The translations under genes and the position numbers were made by a program. 35,833 nt of DNA from Pseudomonadota bacterium. Its GTDB lineage: Bacteria; Myxococcota_A; Polyangia; Fen-1088. The stretch covers positions 1 through 35,833 of the forward strand of contig JAEXQJ010000174.1 in NCBI GenBank assembly GCA_023438785.1, given 5' to 3'. The notes below the pieces were generated by a model that was not told the origin of the DNA, searched no databases, and saw only the letters and a program-made list of their open reading frames with translations. Below, in pieces: positions 1 to 8,243 of this stretch. The stretch's first letter is position 1, and each line of letters begins with the position of its first letter.

Positions 1-1
1 T

Positions 2-760
2 GCGGTCGTGAGCGGGATCATTGCCGCGGCCAACAGTGGAGGTCACTTTTCGCTCGGCAGCGCTGGCCAGATCGTCTTCAAGGCCGCTGCCTTCCTGGTC
101 GGCTCCTTGGTCATCGGGGTCTACCTCTCCCCCAAGCTCTTCGGCCTGGCCTCCCGTCTGCATGCCCGGGGCGTGCTGCTCGCGCTCGGACTCGGCTGGT
201 GTTTTCTGCTGTCGTGGTTGGCCAGTGTCATCGGCCTCGCTCCCATCGTGGGCGCTTTCGCCGCCGGGCTGATCCTGGAGGACGTGCACTATCGCGGTTT
301 CGTGGAGAAAGGTGAGCATGCGCTCGATGAGCTCATCAGGCCGATTTCAGGGTTCCTGGCTCCCGTCTTCTTCGTGCTGATGGGCATACGCACGGATCTG
401 CGCGCCTTCGCCGCGCCGGGCGTGCTCGGCCTCGCTCTCGCGTTGACCGCGGCCGCTGTCGTCGGAAAGCAGCTCTGCTCCTTGGGCGTATGGGGCCGGG
501 ACATCGACCGTCTCACCATCGGGCTCGGGATGATCCCGCGGGGCGAGGTGGGGCTCATCTTCGCCAACATCGGCCTCGAATTACGCATCGATGGGCACGC
601 CGTGGTCGGCCGCAACACCTTCTCGGCCCTTGTGGTCATGGTCATCCTGACCACGCTGGTGACGCCGTTCGCGCTCAAGTTCAGCCTCGGCCGGCGCCGC
701 AAGGCCCACGAGGCCGGGCAAATCTCCGCACCCATCCGCGAGTCACCTCCCGCCATCTGA
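2..760 (+). CDS. Cation:proton antiporter, CPA2/Kef type (C-terminal part, 5' truncated by window edge)
   Basis: The reading frame is open from the first full codon, so the gene starts outside the window; about 250 residues are visible, against roughly 400 for the transporter domain of this family. The visible part is very hydrophobic with about seven membrane segments. It carries the CPA2-type stretch GLAPIVGAFAAGLIL and the late motif GLGMIPRGEVGLIF, whose charged R-G-E lies in the ion path of Kef/NapA-like antiporters. The protein ends shortly after the last helix with a short basic tail, so no RCK/TrkA-N regulatory domain is attached. Expected role: exchange of Na+ or K+ for H+ across the inner membrane. 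A 222-bp gap separates it from the respiratory genes, so it is probably a separate unit. Family confident, ion unknown. Confidence 0.85.
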   Translation, partial: AVVSGIIAAANSGGHFSLGSAGQIVFKAAAFLVGSLVIGVYLSPKLFGLASRLHARGVLLALGLGWCFLLSWLASVIGLAPIVGAFAAGLILEDVHYRGFVEKGEHALDELIRPISGFLAPVFFVLMGIRTDLRAFAAPGVLGLALALTAAAVVGKQLCSLGVWGRDIDRLTIGLGMIPRGEVGLIFANIGLELRIDGHAVVGRNTFSALVVMVILTTLVTPFALKFSLGRRRKAHEAGQISAPIRESPPAI

Positions 761-982
761 CGGAGACTGCGGCGTCGTCCACCCCGTGCGAAGTGCTCCC
801 TCGGCTCAGAACATGACCGTGGACAGCGTGGGCGCGATCCCCGGCGCCTAGAGGGAAGTCTCTCACTCGTTCCCGCGGCGTAGCCCGCAGTCTGGCGTGC
901 GCCTTGCGGACGTTGCGCCCAGCGCGCGTGCCACACGCCTGGCGGGGCCTGCATCCAAGGCCTGCTTGCTTGGCGGCGGTGC

Positions 983-1813
983 ATGAAGCCTTCAGTCGCG
1001 GTGGGGTTCCTCATCTTCTCCGTGCTGGCCGTGGTGGCGGCGGTGCTGGCCGTGGTCTTCATGCCGTTTCTCGATCGTACGAGCGTGGCCGCTGAGCTGG
1101 CGGTGGCGGAACCTGTGCCCGCCAGACCGTCCGCGCCCCGCGCCGAGTACCTGCCGCCGCTTCCCGCGCAGGCTCCGGGCGCGCTCCAGGCCCAGGTTCT
1201 GAGGGGCCAAGAGCTGCTCCTCGATACCCGTCATCAGTTGCCCGCTCACACGGGCAACAGCCTGGTGTGCGCCAATTGTCATTTTTCGGCCGGCCTGAAC
1301 GAAGGCGGCAAGAACGACGGCTTTTCGTTGGTGGGAGTGGCCGCCCGGCTCCCCTCGAATGATCCGGGCCTGGGACTAGAGCCACGAGTCGCGGCCTGCT
1401 TTCGCCGTAGCCTGAATGCGACGCCTCCTCCCGCTGGCGGGCCCGAGATGCTGGCCATCTTGGCGTATCTGCGCTGGATATCCGCGGGTGTGCCCTTCTT
1501 GAGCGATGTGCCCTGGCTGCACACCGCCCCGCTCACCAGCGCCGCGCCCGCGGACCTGGCGGCAGGTCAAAGGACCCTGCGCGAGATCTGTGCCCCTTGC
1601 CACGGGCCCAACGGGCAGGGCACGCGCATTGCCCCCGCGCTTTACGGCCCGCAATCGTACAGCACCCAGTCGCCGATCCTGCACGCGGGCATCCTCGAAC
1701 GCTTCATCCACGACAACATGCCGCGCGGGAAACCCGACCTGAGTGGGACGAGCGCTGTCGACGTGGCTGCCTTCGTGCGGGCGCAGGGGCGGCCGGCTGC
1801 GCCCGCGCCTTGA
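983..1813 (+). CDS. Diheme c-type cytochrome, thiosulfate dehydrogenase (TsdA)-like
   Basis: A 276-residue exported cytochrome. Residues 7-30 form an N-terminal membrane anchor or uncleaved signal, followed by an Ala/Pro-rich linker. Two heme motifs are present: CANCH at 96-100 and CAPCH at 203-207. The first domain resembles TsdA: a single Cys (C139, in AACFRRSLN) sits 43 residues after the first heme motif, where TsdA has its unusual Cys heme ligand, and AYLRWISAGVP matches the conserved helix of TsdA/SoxA-type domains. M246 in DNMPRGK is a likely ligand for heme 2. In TsdA enzymes such a protein interconverts thiosulfate and tetrathionate. Here it heads the bd-like/ACIII gene run with a 6-bp gap to the next gene, so it may instead shuttle electrons between complexes. 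Family assignment good, substrate uncertain. Confidence 0.8.
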   Translation: MKPSVAVGFLIFSVLAVVAAVLAVVFMPFLDRTSVAAELAVAEPVPARPSAPRAEYLPPLPAQAPGALQAQVLRGQELLLDTRHQLPAHTGNSLVCANCHFSAGLNEGGKNDGFSLVGVAARLPSNDPGLGLEPRVAACFRRSLNATPPPAGGPEMLAILAYLRWISAGVPFLSDVPWLHTAPLTSAAPADLAAGQRTLREICAPCHGPNGQGTRIAPALYGPQSYSTQSPILHAGILERFIHDNMPRGKPDLSGTSAVDVAAFVRAQGRPAAPAP

Positions 1814-1819
1814 GGAGCC

Positions 1820-3178
1820 ATGTTTCCGCCCTTCCGAGCCTCGTACCTGGGCGCCGGCATGGTCATCGGCACCAATGCCATCACCCACCTGGTGATCGCT
1901 CAGGGCGTGGCCTTGGGCTTCCTGGCGCTCCTGGGGATCACCGACTGGTATGCCTGGCGTCGCGGTCGGAACGCCCAGGCCTGGGACCCGCTGCTCAGGC
2001 GTCTACTCACGTTCGGGGTCATCGTGTCCACCATCGGCGGCGCGGTCACCGGCGCGGGTATCTGGTTCACCATCGGCACCCTGGCTCCGCGGGCGACGGC
2101 CTCCATGCTGCGTGTGTTCCTGTGGCCTTGGTTCCTCGAGTGGTTGGTGTTCGTGGTCGAGGTGGTCTCACTGCTCATCCTGTACTTCGCGTGGGATTGG
2201 CTGGGACGTCACCGAGCCGTGCGCGTCCTGGGCGCGCTGGCCTACAGCGGATACAGCGTGCTGTCGGCCGTGCTCATCACGGGGATTCTCGGCTTCATGC
2301 TCACCGTGGGGCAATGGCCGTTTCACCGCACGTTGGGGACGGCATTCTTCAACCCGTCCTTCCTGCCTCAGCTCCTGGCGCGTTTGGCGATCGGCGGAAT
2401 CGCGGGCGGCGTCATCGGACTGGGCGTGCTCTTGGTCCCCGGGCTGCATCCCGAGGCACAACGGCCGACCCTGCGCCTCTTCGGCGTCTTTCTGCTGGTC
2501 TCCTTGGCCGTCTTTGTGCCCGCGGTGGCCTGGTACCTGCTCGTGGTCCCGGACTTCTACACCACGCGCAAGGTGTTCGCGGTGCTGACCCAGCACATGA
2601 CGCAAACACCTGGCTTGTTCTACGGCGCCAACGCGGTCGCGTTTCTGCTCCTGCTGGCAGCGGCGGCGGCCAGCATCCTGGGGCGCATCGCCCTGACCCG
2701 CTGGCTGGTCATCCCGGGCCTGGTGGCGGCCATCGGCTTGGTCGCCGAGATGGAGCGCATCCGCGAGTTCATCCGCGGGCCCTATCTGATGCCCAGCCAT
2801 ATGTACGTAAGTGAGGTGTTGCTCCCCGAGCGCTTCCTCTTCGGCCGCGAGGGCATGTTGCCCAACCGGTACTGGTACCAGCGTCTGCACGTACATGGCG
2901 ACCTGAACCAGGCTGGCGCGCAACTCTTCGAGGGCAACTGCGCCACCTGTCACACCGTGGGAGGCATCAACAGCATCCGACGCCGCGTGGCCGGGCGCAG
3001 CCAGGACGGGCTGGAGGTCATCATCGACCACACGCACGAGATGGTGTCCTTCATGCCGCCGTTTTCCGGCGACGGCTATGAACGGCGGGTGGCCGCCCGT
3101 TTTCTCTATCGGCTGGGCAACGGGCAGGCCGAGCTGCAATCCCATGCGCGCATGATCGCGAGGGGGGTGGGGCCGTGA
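1820..3178 (+). CDS. Cytochrome bd-superfamily subunit I-like protein with fused C-terminal c-type heme domain
   Basis: 452 residues: an eight- to nine-helix membrane region to about residue 320, then a periplasmic-type domain with one heme c motif, CATCH at 374-378. The N-terminal half aligns by eye with CydA. H23 falls where CydA has its heme b595 ligand. GAVTGAGIWFTIG matches the CydA stretch before the third helix. E107 and E114 followed by FAWDWL match the E99/E107 region ending in FGWDRL. At the position of CydA H186, the heme b558 ligand, I read R188, and the CydA quinol-binding loop is not recognisable. This suggests a bd-family oxygen reductase core that takes electrons from cytochrome c instead of quinol. 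The stop overlaps the next gene's GTG by 4 bp (GTGA), so the two are probably co-translated partners. Oxygen reduction is inferred, not shown. Confidence 0.72.
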   Translation: MFPPFRASYLGAGMVIGTNAITHLVIAQGVALGFLALLGITDWYAWRRGRNAQAWDPLLRRLLTFGVIVSTIGGAVTGAGIWFTIGTLAPRATASMLRVFLWPWFLEWLVFVVEVVSLLILYFAWDWLGRHRAVRVLGALAYSGYSVLSAVLITGILGFMLTVGQWPFHRTLGTAFFNPSFLPQLLARLAIGGIAGGVIGLGVLLVPGLHPEAQRPTLRLFGVFLLVSLAVFVPAVAWYLLVVPDFYTTRKVFAVLTQHMTQTPGLFYGANAVAFLLLLAAAAASILGRIALTRWLVIPGLVAAIGLVAEMERIREFIRGPYLMPSHMYVSEVLLPERFLFGREGMLPNRYWYQRLHVHGDLNQAGAQLFEGNCATCHTVGGINSIRRRVAGRSQDGLEVIIDHTHEMVSFMPPFSGDGYERRVAARFLYRLGNGQAELQSHARMIARGVGP

Positions 3179-4776
3179 CCCGCCTGGCCGACATCGTCCT
3201 CGATCACCCCATCGGCGTGGACTGGCTGCACGGCTTGCTGCTCTTCACCTTCGCCTTTCATCTTCTGTTCGTCATGTTCACGCTGGGCACTGGGATCCTG
3301 GCCACCCTGTATTACGTGGTGGGCCGCTGGGGGCAGAGCCCGGCCTTGCGCGGCTGGGATCGGGAATTCCTAGGCGCGTTCTTCGCCCACAAGAGCCTGG
3401 CCATCGTGCTGGGCGTGGGCCCCATCCTGCTCATGCAGGTGGGCAACAGCGTGCCCTTCCTGACCGGCATCAACGTCATGTCGCCGCTGTGGATGCTCAT
3501 CGTCGTCTGTCTCATCGGGGCGCTCGCCCTGTACGAATGGCAACACCGGACCAAGGTCGAGCGAGGCTGGGTCTTTCTGGTGGTCAGCGGCACGGCGCTC
3601 CTGCTCCTGCTCTACGTGCCGGCCACCTTCGTCGGCGTCCTGGTGGCCACCGAGCGGCCCAGCGCTTGGGCCACCATGCTGCGGCTGGGGGGGCAGCTTC
3701 CGTGGGAGGCTTCGGTGCACTGGACCTTGCGGCTCCTGCATGTGCTGGGAGCCTCCGTGGTGGTGACGGCGGCCCTGCATTACATGGCACGGCCCGCGGC
3801 GGACGAGCAGCGGCGGCGTCACCTGCTGGCGTGGATCACGGGCGGGCTGGCCTTTCAGTTTGCGGTGGGCGTGGGGCTCTATGGCAGCGTGCGGCCGTTC
3901 CCTTCCGGACTGGCCACGGGCGCGACGTTGGCCGGTGTGGCCGCCGCGGGGCTGCTCGCCTTTGCCAGTTCCTTGTGGCGGCGGGCGCGCGGCCCGAGCG
4001 GCATGCTGGTGGGAACCCTGGGCGTGTTCATCGTCATGCCCATGCTGCTCACCCGGCAGATTCTGCAGGATCGCGTGCTCTATCCGCTGGGCCAGGCCCT
4101 GCGCGCCAATGCCGTCGCGCACGCCGCCAGCTTGGCCCCGTACCGCGCCCAGGCGCTGGCCGCCTTCGAAGGCACGCTGGCCGTGCCTTACGATAACGGG
4201 CTGGCCCTCTATTCTCGTAGTTGCTCCTTCTGCCATGGGGCCGTGGGCAACGGGCAAGGCGCTGCAGCCCCGCGGCTGGCCGTCCGTCCGGAGGACCTGA
4301 CCGCCTTGCGCATAACCGACCGGGAGCTCGACCGCATTCTGCTCCACGGGGTGCCGGGATCGGCCATGCCCGTGTTCGACTTCTACCTGGCTTCGGAGCT
4401 CGATCTGCTGCGCCATTTTGTTCGCCACCGGGTGGGCCTGCACGAAAGGGTCGAGGCGGTTGGCGTCCCGATCTCCGAGGGCGCGGCTGCCGAGGCCCAG
4501 CAGCTCTTCGCCCGGACCTGCTCCGTTTGTCACGGCAAGGACGGGCGGGGCAGCGACCAGGGACGGGCGTTCCGTCCGCCCGTGCCGAACCTGACCGAGT
4601 TAAGCGCGGCACCCAGCTACGACTTCCAGATCATCAGCAATGGCTATCCCGGGACTCTGATGCGCTCTTTCGTGGATGTGCCCGAGCCCGTGCGCTGGGC
4701 CGCCGTCAAACTCGTGCAGGGGTTCTACACGGGCGGGTCCAGCGCCGCCGAGCCACCCGACGCGGGTGAGAGGTAG
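3175..4776 (+). CDS. Second cytochrome bd-superfamily CydA-like protein with C-terminal diheme cytochrome c domain
   Basis: 533 residues with GTG start in a 4-bp overlap with the preceding CydA-like gene. Eight or so membrane helices fill residues 15-295; two cytochrome c domains follow with CSFCH at 350-354 and CSVCH at 449-453. The first helix AFHLLFVMFTLGTG closely resembles CydA helix 1, and H29 sits at its b595-ligand position; H189 falls near the place of CydA H186. The CydA acidic pair is absent from the helix ending LALYEWQHR, so this paralog looks non-catalytic. It probably pairs with the upstream protein as the second subunit, replacing CydB. Together the two would carry three c-type hemes to feed the buried active site. 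A 2-bp gap leads to actA, so co-transcription with ACIII is likely. Superfamily call by manual alignment only. Confidence 0.7.
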   Translation: MTRLADIVLDHPIGVDWLHGLLLFTFAFHLLFVMFTLGTGILATLYYVVGRWGQSPALRGWDREFLGAFFAHKSLAIVLGVGPILLMQVGNSVPFLTGINVMSPLWMLIVVCLIGALALYEWQHRTKVERGWVFLVVSGTALLLLLYVPATFVGVLVATERPSAWATMLRLGGQLPWEASVHWTLRLLHVLGASVVVTAALHYMARPAADEQRRRHLLAWITGGLAFQFAVGVGLYGSVRPFPSGLATGATLAGVAAAGLLAFASSLWRRARGPSGMLVGTLGVFIVMPMLLTRQILQDRVLYPLGQALRANAVAHAASLAPYRAQALAAFEGTLAVPYDNGLALYSRSCSFCHGAVGNGQGAAAPRLAVRPEDLTALRITDRELDRILLHGVPGSAMPVFDFYLASELDLLRHFVRHRVGLHERVEAVGVPISEGAAAEAQQLFARTCSVCHGKDGRGSDQGRAFRPPVPNLTELSAAPSYDFQIISNGYPGTLMRSFVDVPEPVRWAAVKLVQGFYTGGSSAAEPPDAGER

Positions 4777-4778
4777 GC

Positions 4779-5429
4779 GTGCCGGCTCGATTTCCACCCT
4801 GGAGCAACCTGGCGTTCGCGATCGCCGTGCTCATCCTCGTCCTGGGCGCGGCGGCCGCGGTGGTCGTCCCCATGATCTACGTGCGCTTGCCCGCGGCCAC
4901 GGGACAGCACCGCGCGCCCGAGCAGCCCATTCCCTTCGACCACCGTCACCACGCCAGCCACGATCAGATCGACTGCTTCTATTGCCATCCCCTGGCCCGG
5001 ACACAGGCCAAAGCGGACGTGCCCACCACCGAGAGATGCATGGGGTGCCACCAACAGATCTGGGCCCAAAGCTCCATGCTGGCTCCCGTGCGCGCGAGCT
5101 TCGCCTCGGGGCAGCCCATCGTGTGGCAGAAGGTCTACAACCTGCCCGGCTTCGTCTACTTCAATCACGCGGCCCACGTGCACCAGGGCGTGGCGTGCAG
5201 CACCTGCCACGGCCGCGTGGAGCAGATGGCGCGCGTGGTGCAAGAGCCGTCGCTGCTCATGAGGTGGTGTCTGGATTGCCACCGCGCACCGGAGGCGTAC
5301 CTGCGGCCGCGCGAGTTGGTCACCGCCGTGGTCTGGGAATCGGAGAAGCCGCCCGCCGTGGTGGGCGCCCAACTCGCATCTGAATACGGAGTACGACGCA
5401 TCACCTATTGCTCGGCCTGTCACAGGTAA
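4779..5429 (+). CDS. actA: Alternative complex III pentaheme cytochrome c subunit ActA
   Basis: 216 residues with GTG start two bases after the previous stop. A single N-terminal membrane helix (about 12-33) anchors a periplasmic multiheme domain. Five CxxCH motifs are present: CFYCH 66-70, CMGCH 87-91, CSTCH 140-144, CLDCH 164-168 and CSACH 211-215. The protein ends one residue after the fifth motif. Several extra His residues (FDHRHHASH, FNHAAHVH) can serve as distal ligands, as expected for bis-His hemes. The domain belongs to the class III-like cytochrome/NrfH-type family of ActA, which carries electrons from the ActB/ActC core towards ActE and outside acceptors. It is the first of six act genes in canonical order. 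Confidence 0.92.
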   Translation: MPARFPPWSNLAFAIAVLILVLGAAAAVVVPMIYVRLPAATGQHRAPEQPIPFDHRHHASHDQIDCFYCHPLARTQAKADVPTTERCMGCHQQIWAQSSMLAPVRASFASGQPIVWQKVYNLPGFVYFNHAAHVHQGVACSTCHGRVEQMARVVQEPSLLMRWCLDCHRAPEAYLRPRELVTAVVWESEKPPAVVGAQLASEYGVRRITYCSACHR

Positions 5430-5434
5430 GGGAC

Positions 5435-8242
5435 ATGGCACAAGGCGACTTTTCTCGACGGGGCTTTCTGGGGCTGGTGGCGGCCGCGGCGGCGGCTCCC
5501 GGGTGCCGGCGTGCCACGCGCGAGCGCATCGTGCCCTACGTGCGGCGCTCGCCCGAGGTGGTGCCCGGCACTTCGACGGTGTACGCGACTTCGTTCGTGC
5601 TCGACGGGTTCGCTACGGGCCTGCTGGTCGCCTGTCGCGAGGGGCGGCCCATCAAGGTCGAGGGCAATCCCGACCATCCGGCCAGCCTGGGCGCGGCAGG
5701 GCCCCTGGAACAAGCCTCGGTGCTGCAGCTTTACGATCCCGATCGCGCAAGTCGGGTGACCCTGCGCGGTGCCGCGGCGGCGTGGAGCGGCCTGCAGCGC
5801 GTGCTCGTTGAGTTGCGCCGGGGCCACGGGACCGGCTTGCGCGTACTCATGCCGCCCACGTCCTCGCCCCTGGCCGAGGATTTGATGGCGCGCGTGGCGC
5901 AGAGCTGTCCCGAGGTGCGCTTTGCCTTCCATCCAGCGGTGGGGGCGCATGGCGGGGCCGGGCCGTATCAGCGTCCCCTGCAGGTCGTGCACGACTTCTC
6001 CGCCGCTGACGTGGTGGTGGCCCTGGATGCGGATTTCCTGCATCAAGGGCCGTTCTGGCTGCGCTATGCCCGCCAGTGGGCCAGCCGGCGCCAGCCCGAG
6101 GCGCGCATGAGCCGCCTCTATTGCGCCGAAGCGAACCTGAGCGTGACCGGCTCCATGGCCGAGCACCGCCTTCCCGTGCGGTCGTCGCAGGTGGCCGTGT
6201 TGGCCATGCAACTGGGCGCCGAGATCCTGGCTCAAGCGCAAACCGAGGCGCCGCAAGAGGTGGCCGCGGTGTTGGCGCGCCATCGGGGGCTCGACAGTCC
6301 CTGGATTCGCAGTGCCGCGCGAGATCTGGTGGCGGCCCAGGGCCGTGGCGTGATCGTGGTCGGTGGCGGCCAGCCGGCCGCGGTGCACGGCTTGACGGCC
6401 GTGCTCAACCGTGTGTTGAACAGCCAGGGGCGCACGGTGTGGACCATCCCGCGCGCCCTGGTCGAACCCGTGAACGCCATGACGCTGCCCGAGTTGGCCG
6501 CGGAGATGCGCGAGGGCCGGGTCAAGTCGCTCGTGGTGCTGGAGGGCAACCCCTCCTACAGCGCGCCCGCGGATCTGGATTTTCGGCGCCTCATGCGCGC
6601 GGTGCCGACGACCATCTACCTGGGCGCATACCAGGACGAGACCGCGCAAGATGCGCAGTGGTTCGTTCCCGCCGCCCACGGCTTCGAATCGTGGGGAGAT
6701 GCCCGTGCGCTCGACGGGACAGTGTCCTTCCTCCAGCCTCTCATCGTCGGCTTGCACGACGGTCACGCGGCCATCGAGATCCTGGCGGCCTTGGCCGAGC
6801 CCGAGGCGCCCGCGCCCCGAGAGCTCATGCGGCGCTTCTGGCGGGGGCGCCAGACGAGCTTCGAGAGCTTCTGGCAAGAAACGCTGAGCGCCGGCGTGGC
6901 GCGGGGAAGCGCGCTGTCTCCCGTGGAGGGACTCATCGACGGGGCGGCCCTGGCGCGGGGCTTGGAGCAGGCAGCACAGGGGTCGAGCGGCTTCGAGATC
7001 AACTTCGCACCCGATCCCGGCGTGTACGACGGCTGCTTCAGCAACAACGCCTGGTTGCTGGAAATGCCGCGCCCCATGACCAAGCTCTGCTGGGGCAATG
7101 CGGCCCTCATGGCGCCGGCGATGGCCAGCCGACTGGGGCTGCAATCGGAGAGCGTGGTCGAGCTGGAATTGGCCGGACGGCGGCTGCGTGCCCCGGTCTT
7201 CGTGCAGCCCGGGCATGCCGATGGCGCGGTCACGTTGAACCTGGGTTGGGGGCGTGACGGCGCCGAGCGCTTGGCGCGCCACGTGGGCGTGAATGCCAAT
7301 CTCCTGCGCACCAGCGGCACACCCAGCTTCGCGTCTGGGCTGACCATTCGGCGAACCGACGACCGAGAAGACCTGGCCATCCGCCAGGTACACAAGGATA
7401 TGCACGACCGGCCGCTGGCCCTGCAGGCCGACGCCGCGGAGTACGCCCGGGATCGGCAACGCTTCGCCGAGCACCGAGGAGCGCAATCCTCGCTGGTTCC
7501 CGCGTTTCACTACGAGGGGGCCCAGTGGGTGATGTCCATCGATCTCGGCCTGTGCATCGACTGCGGCGCGTGCGTTGTGGCGTGCCAGGCGGAGAACAAC
7601 GTGCCGGTGGTGGGACGCGCGCAGACGCGACGCGGCCGCGACATGCACTGGCTGCGTGTCGATACCTACTTCGGCGGCCGAGAGCCGGCCACGCGGCCCC
7701 GGGTCATTCATCAGCCGGTGCCCTGCCAGCACTGCGAAAACGCGCCCTGCGAGTACGTTTGCCCGGTCAACGCCACCGTGCACAGCGCGGATGGGCTCAA
7801 CGAGATGGTCTACAACCGCTGCGTCGGCACACGCTTCTGTTCCAACAACTGCCCCTACAAGGTTCGGCGCTTCAACTGGTTCAATTGGTACGAGCGCGAG
7901 GCGGCCAACCAGGGCCCGGTGCGCCTGCAACGCAACCCCGAGGTCACGGTGCGCGGGCGCGGCGTGATGGAGAAGTGCACGTACTGCGTGCAGCGCATCC
8001 GGCACGCCGAAATCCAGGCACGGCTGGAGAACCGCGCCCTCCACGCCGGCGAGGTGCGAACCGCGTGTCAGCAAGCCTGCCCCACGGGGGCCATTGCGTT
8101 CGGATCCCTGGCCCACCCCGAGTCCCTGGCCGTGCAGCGGCGGCGTGAGGATCGGGCCTACGAGTTGTTGCACCACCAGGGGACCCGGCCGCGCACCTGG
8201 TATCTGGCCCGCATCGACAACCCGAATCCGGAGCTGGGGTGA
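5435..8242 (+). CDS. actB: Alternative complex III iron-sulfur subunit ActB (molybdopterin-enzyme-like domain fused to ferredoxin-like domain)
   Basis: I start this at ATG 5435, five bases after actA and just behind a GGTAAGGG ribosome-binding stretch; this gives 935 residues and a Tat-type N-terminus (SRRGFLG at 7-13) followed by PGC at 22-24, a possible lipidated Cys. The N-terminal roughly 650 residues resemble a molybdopterin oxidoreductase large chain, a domain that in ACIII no longer binds the cofactor. The C-terminal part is a four-cluster ferredoxin-like domain: CIDCGACVVAC from C707, CQHCENAPCEYVCP from C764, CVGTRFCSNNCPYKVRR from C796, CTYCVQR from C848 and CQQACPTGA from C878. In characterised ACIII this holds three 4Fe-4S and one 3Fe-4S cluster that pass electrons from quinol to the hemes. 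The fused architecture is diagnostic of ActB. Confidence 0.95.
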   Translation: MAQGDFSRRGFLGLVAAAAAAPGCRRATRERIVPYVRRSPEVVPGTSTVYATSFVLDGFATGLLVACREGRPIKVEGNPDHPASLGAAGPLEQASVLQLYDPDRASRVTLRGAAAAWSGLQRVLVELRRGHGTGLRVLMPPTSSPLAEDLMARVAQSCPEVRFAFHPAVGAHGGAGPYQRPLQVVHDFSAADVVVALDADFLHQGPFWLRYARQWASRRQPEARMSRLYCAEANLSVTGSMAEHRLPVRSSQVAVLAMQLGAEILAQAQTEAPQEVAAVLARHRGLDSPWIRSAARDLVAAQGRGVIVVGGGQPAAVHGLTAVLNRVLNSQGRTVWTIPRALVEPVNAMTLPELAAEMREGRVKSLVVLEGNPSYSAPADLDFRRLMRAVPTTIYLGAYQDETAQDAQWFVPAAHGFESWGDARALDGTVSFLQPLIVGLHDGHAAIEILAALAEPEAPAPRELMRRFWRGRQTSFESFWQETLSAGVARGSALSPVEGLIDGAALARGLEQAAQGSSGFEINFAPDPGVYDGCFSNNAWLLEMPRPMTKLCWGNAALMAPAMASRLGLQSESVVELELAGRRLRAPVFVQPGHADGAVTLNLGWGRDGAERLARHVGVNANLLRTSGTPSFASGLTIRRTDDREDLAIRQVHKDMHDRPLALQADAAEYARDRQRFAEHRGAQSSLVPAFHYEGAQWVMSIDLGLCIDCGACVVACQAENNVPVVGRAQTRRGRDMHWLRVDTYFGGREPATRPRVIHQPVPCQHCENAPCEYVCPVNATVHSADGLNEMVYNRCVGTRFCSNNCPYKVRRFNWFNWYEREAANQGPVRLQRNPEVTVRGRGVMEKCTYCVQRIRHAEIQARLENRALHAGEVRTACQQACPTGAIAFGSLAHPESLAVQRRREDRAYELLHHQGTRPRTWYLARIDNPNPELG

Positions 8243-8243
8243 C

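Noticed and set aside
831..848. GGCGC/GCGCC inverted repeat after the antiporter gene
   Set aside because: Only a 5-bp stem with an 8-base loop and no T run; such repeats are frequent by chance in this GC-rich DNA.
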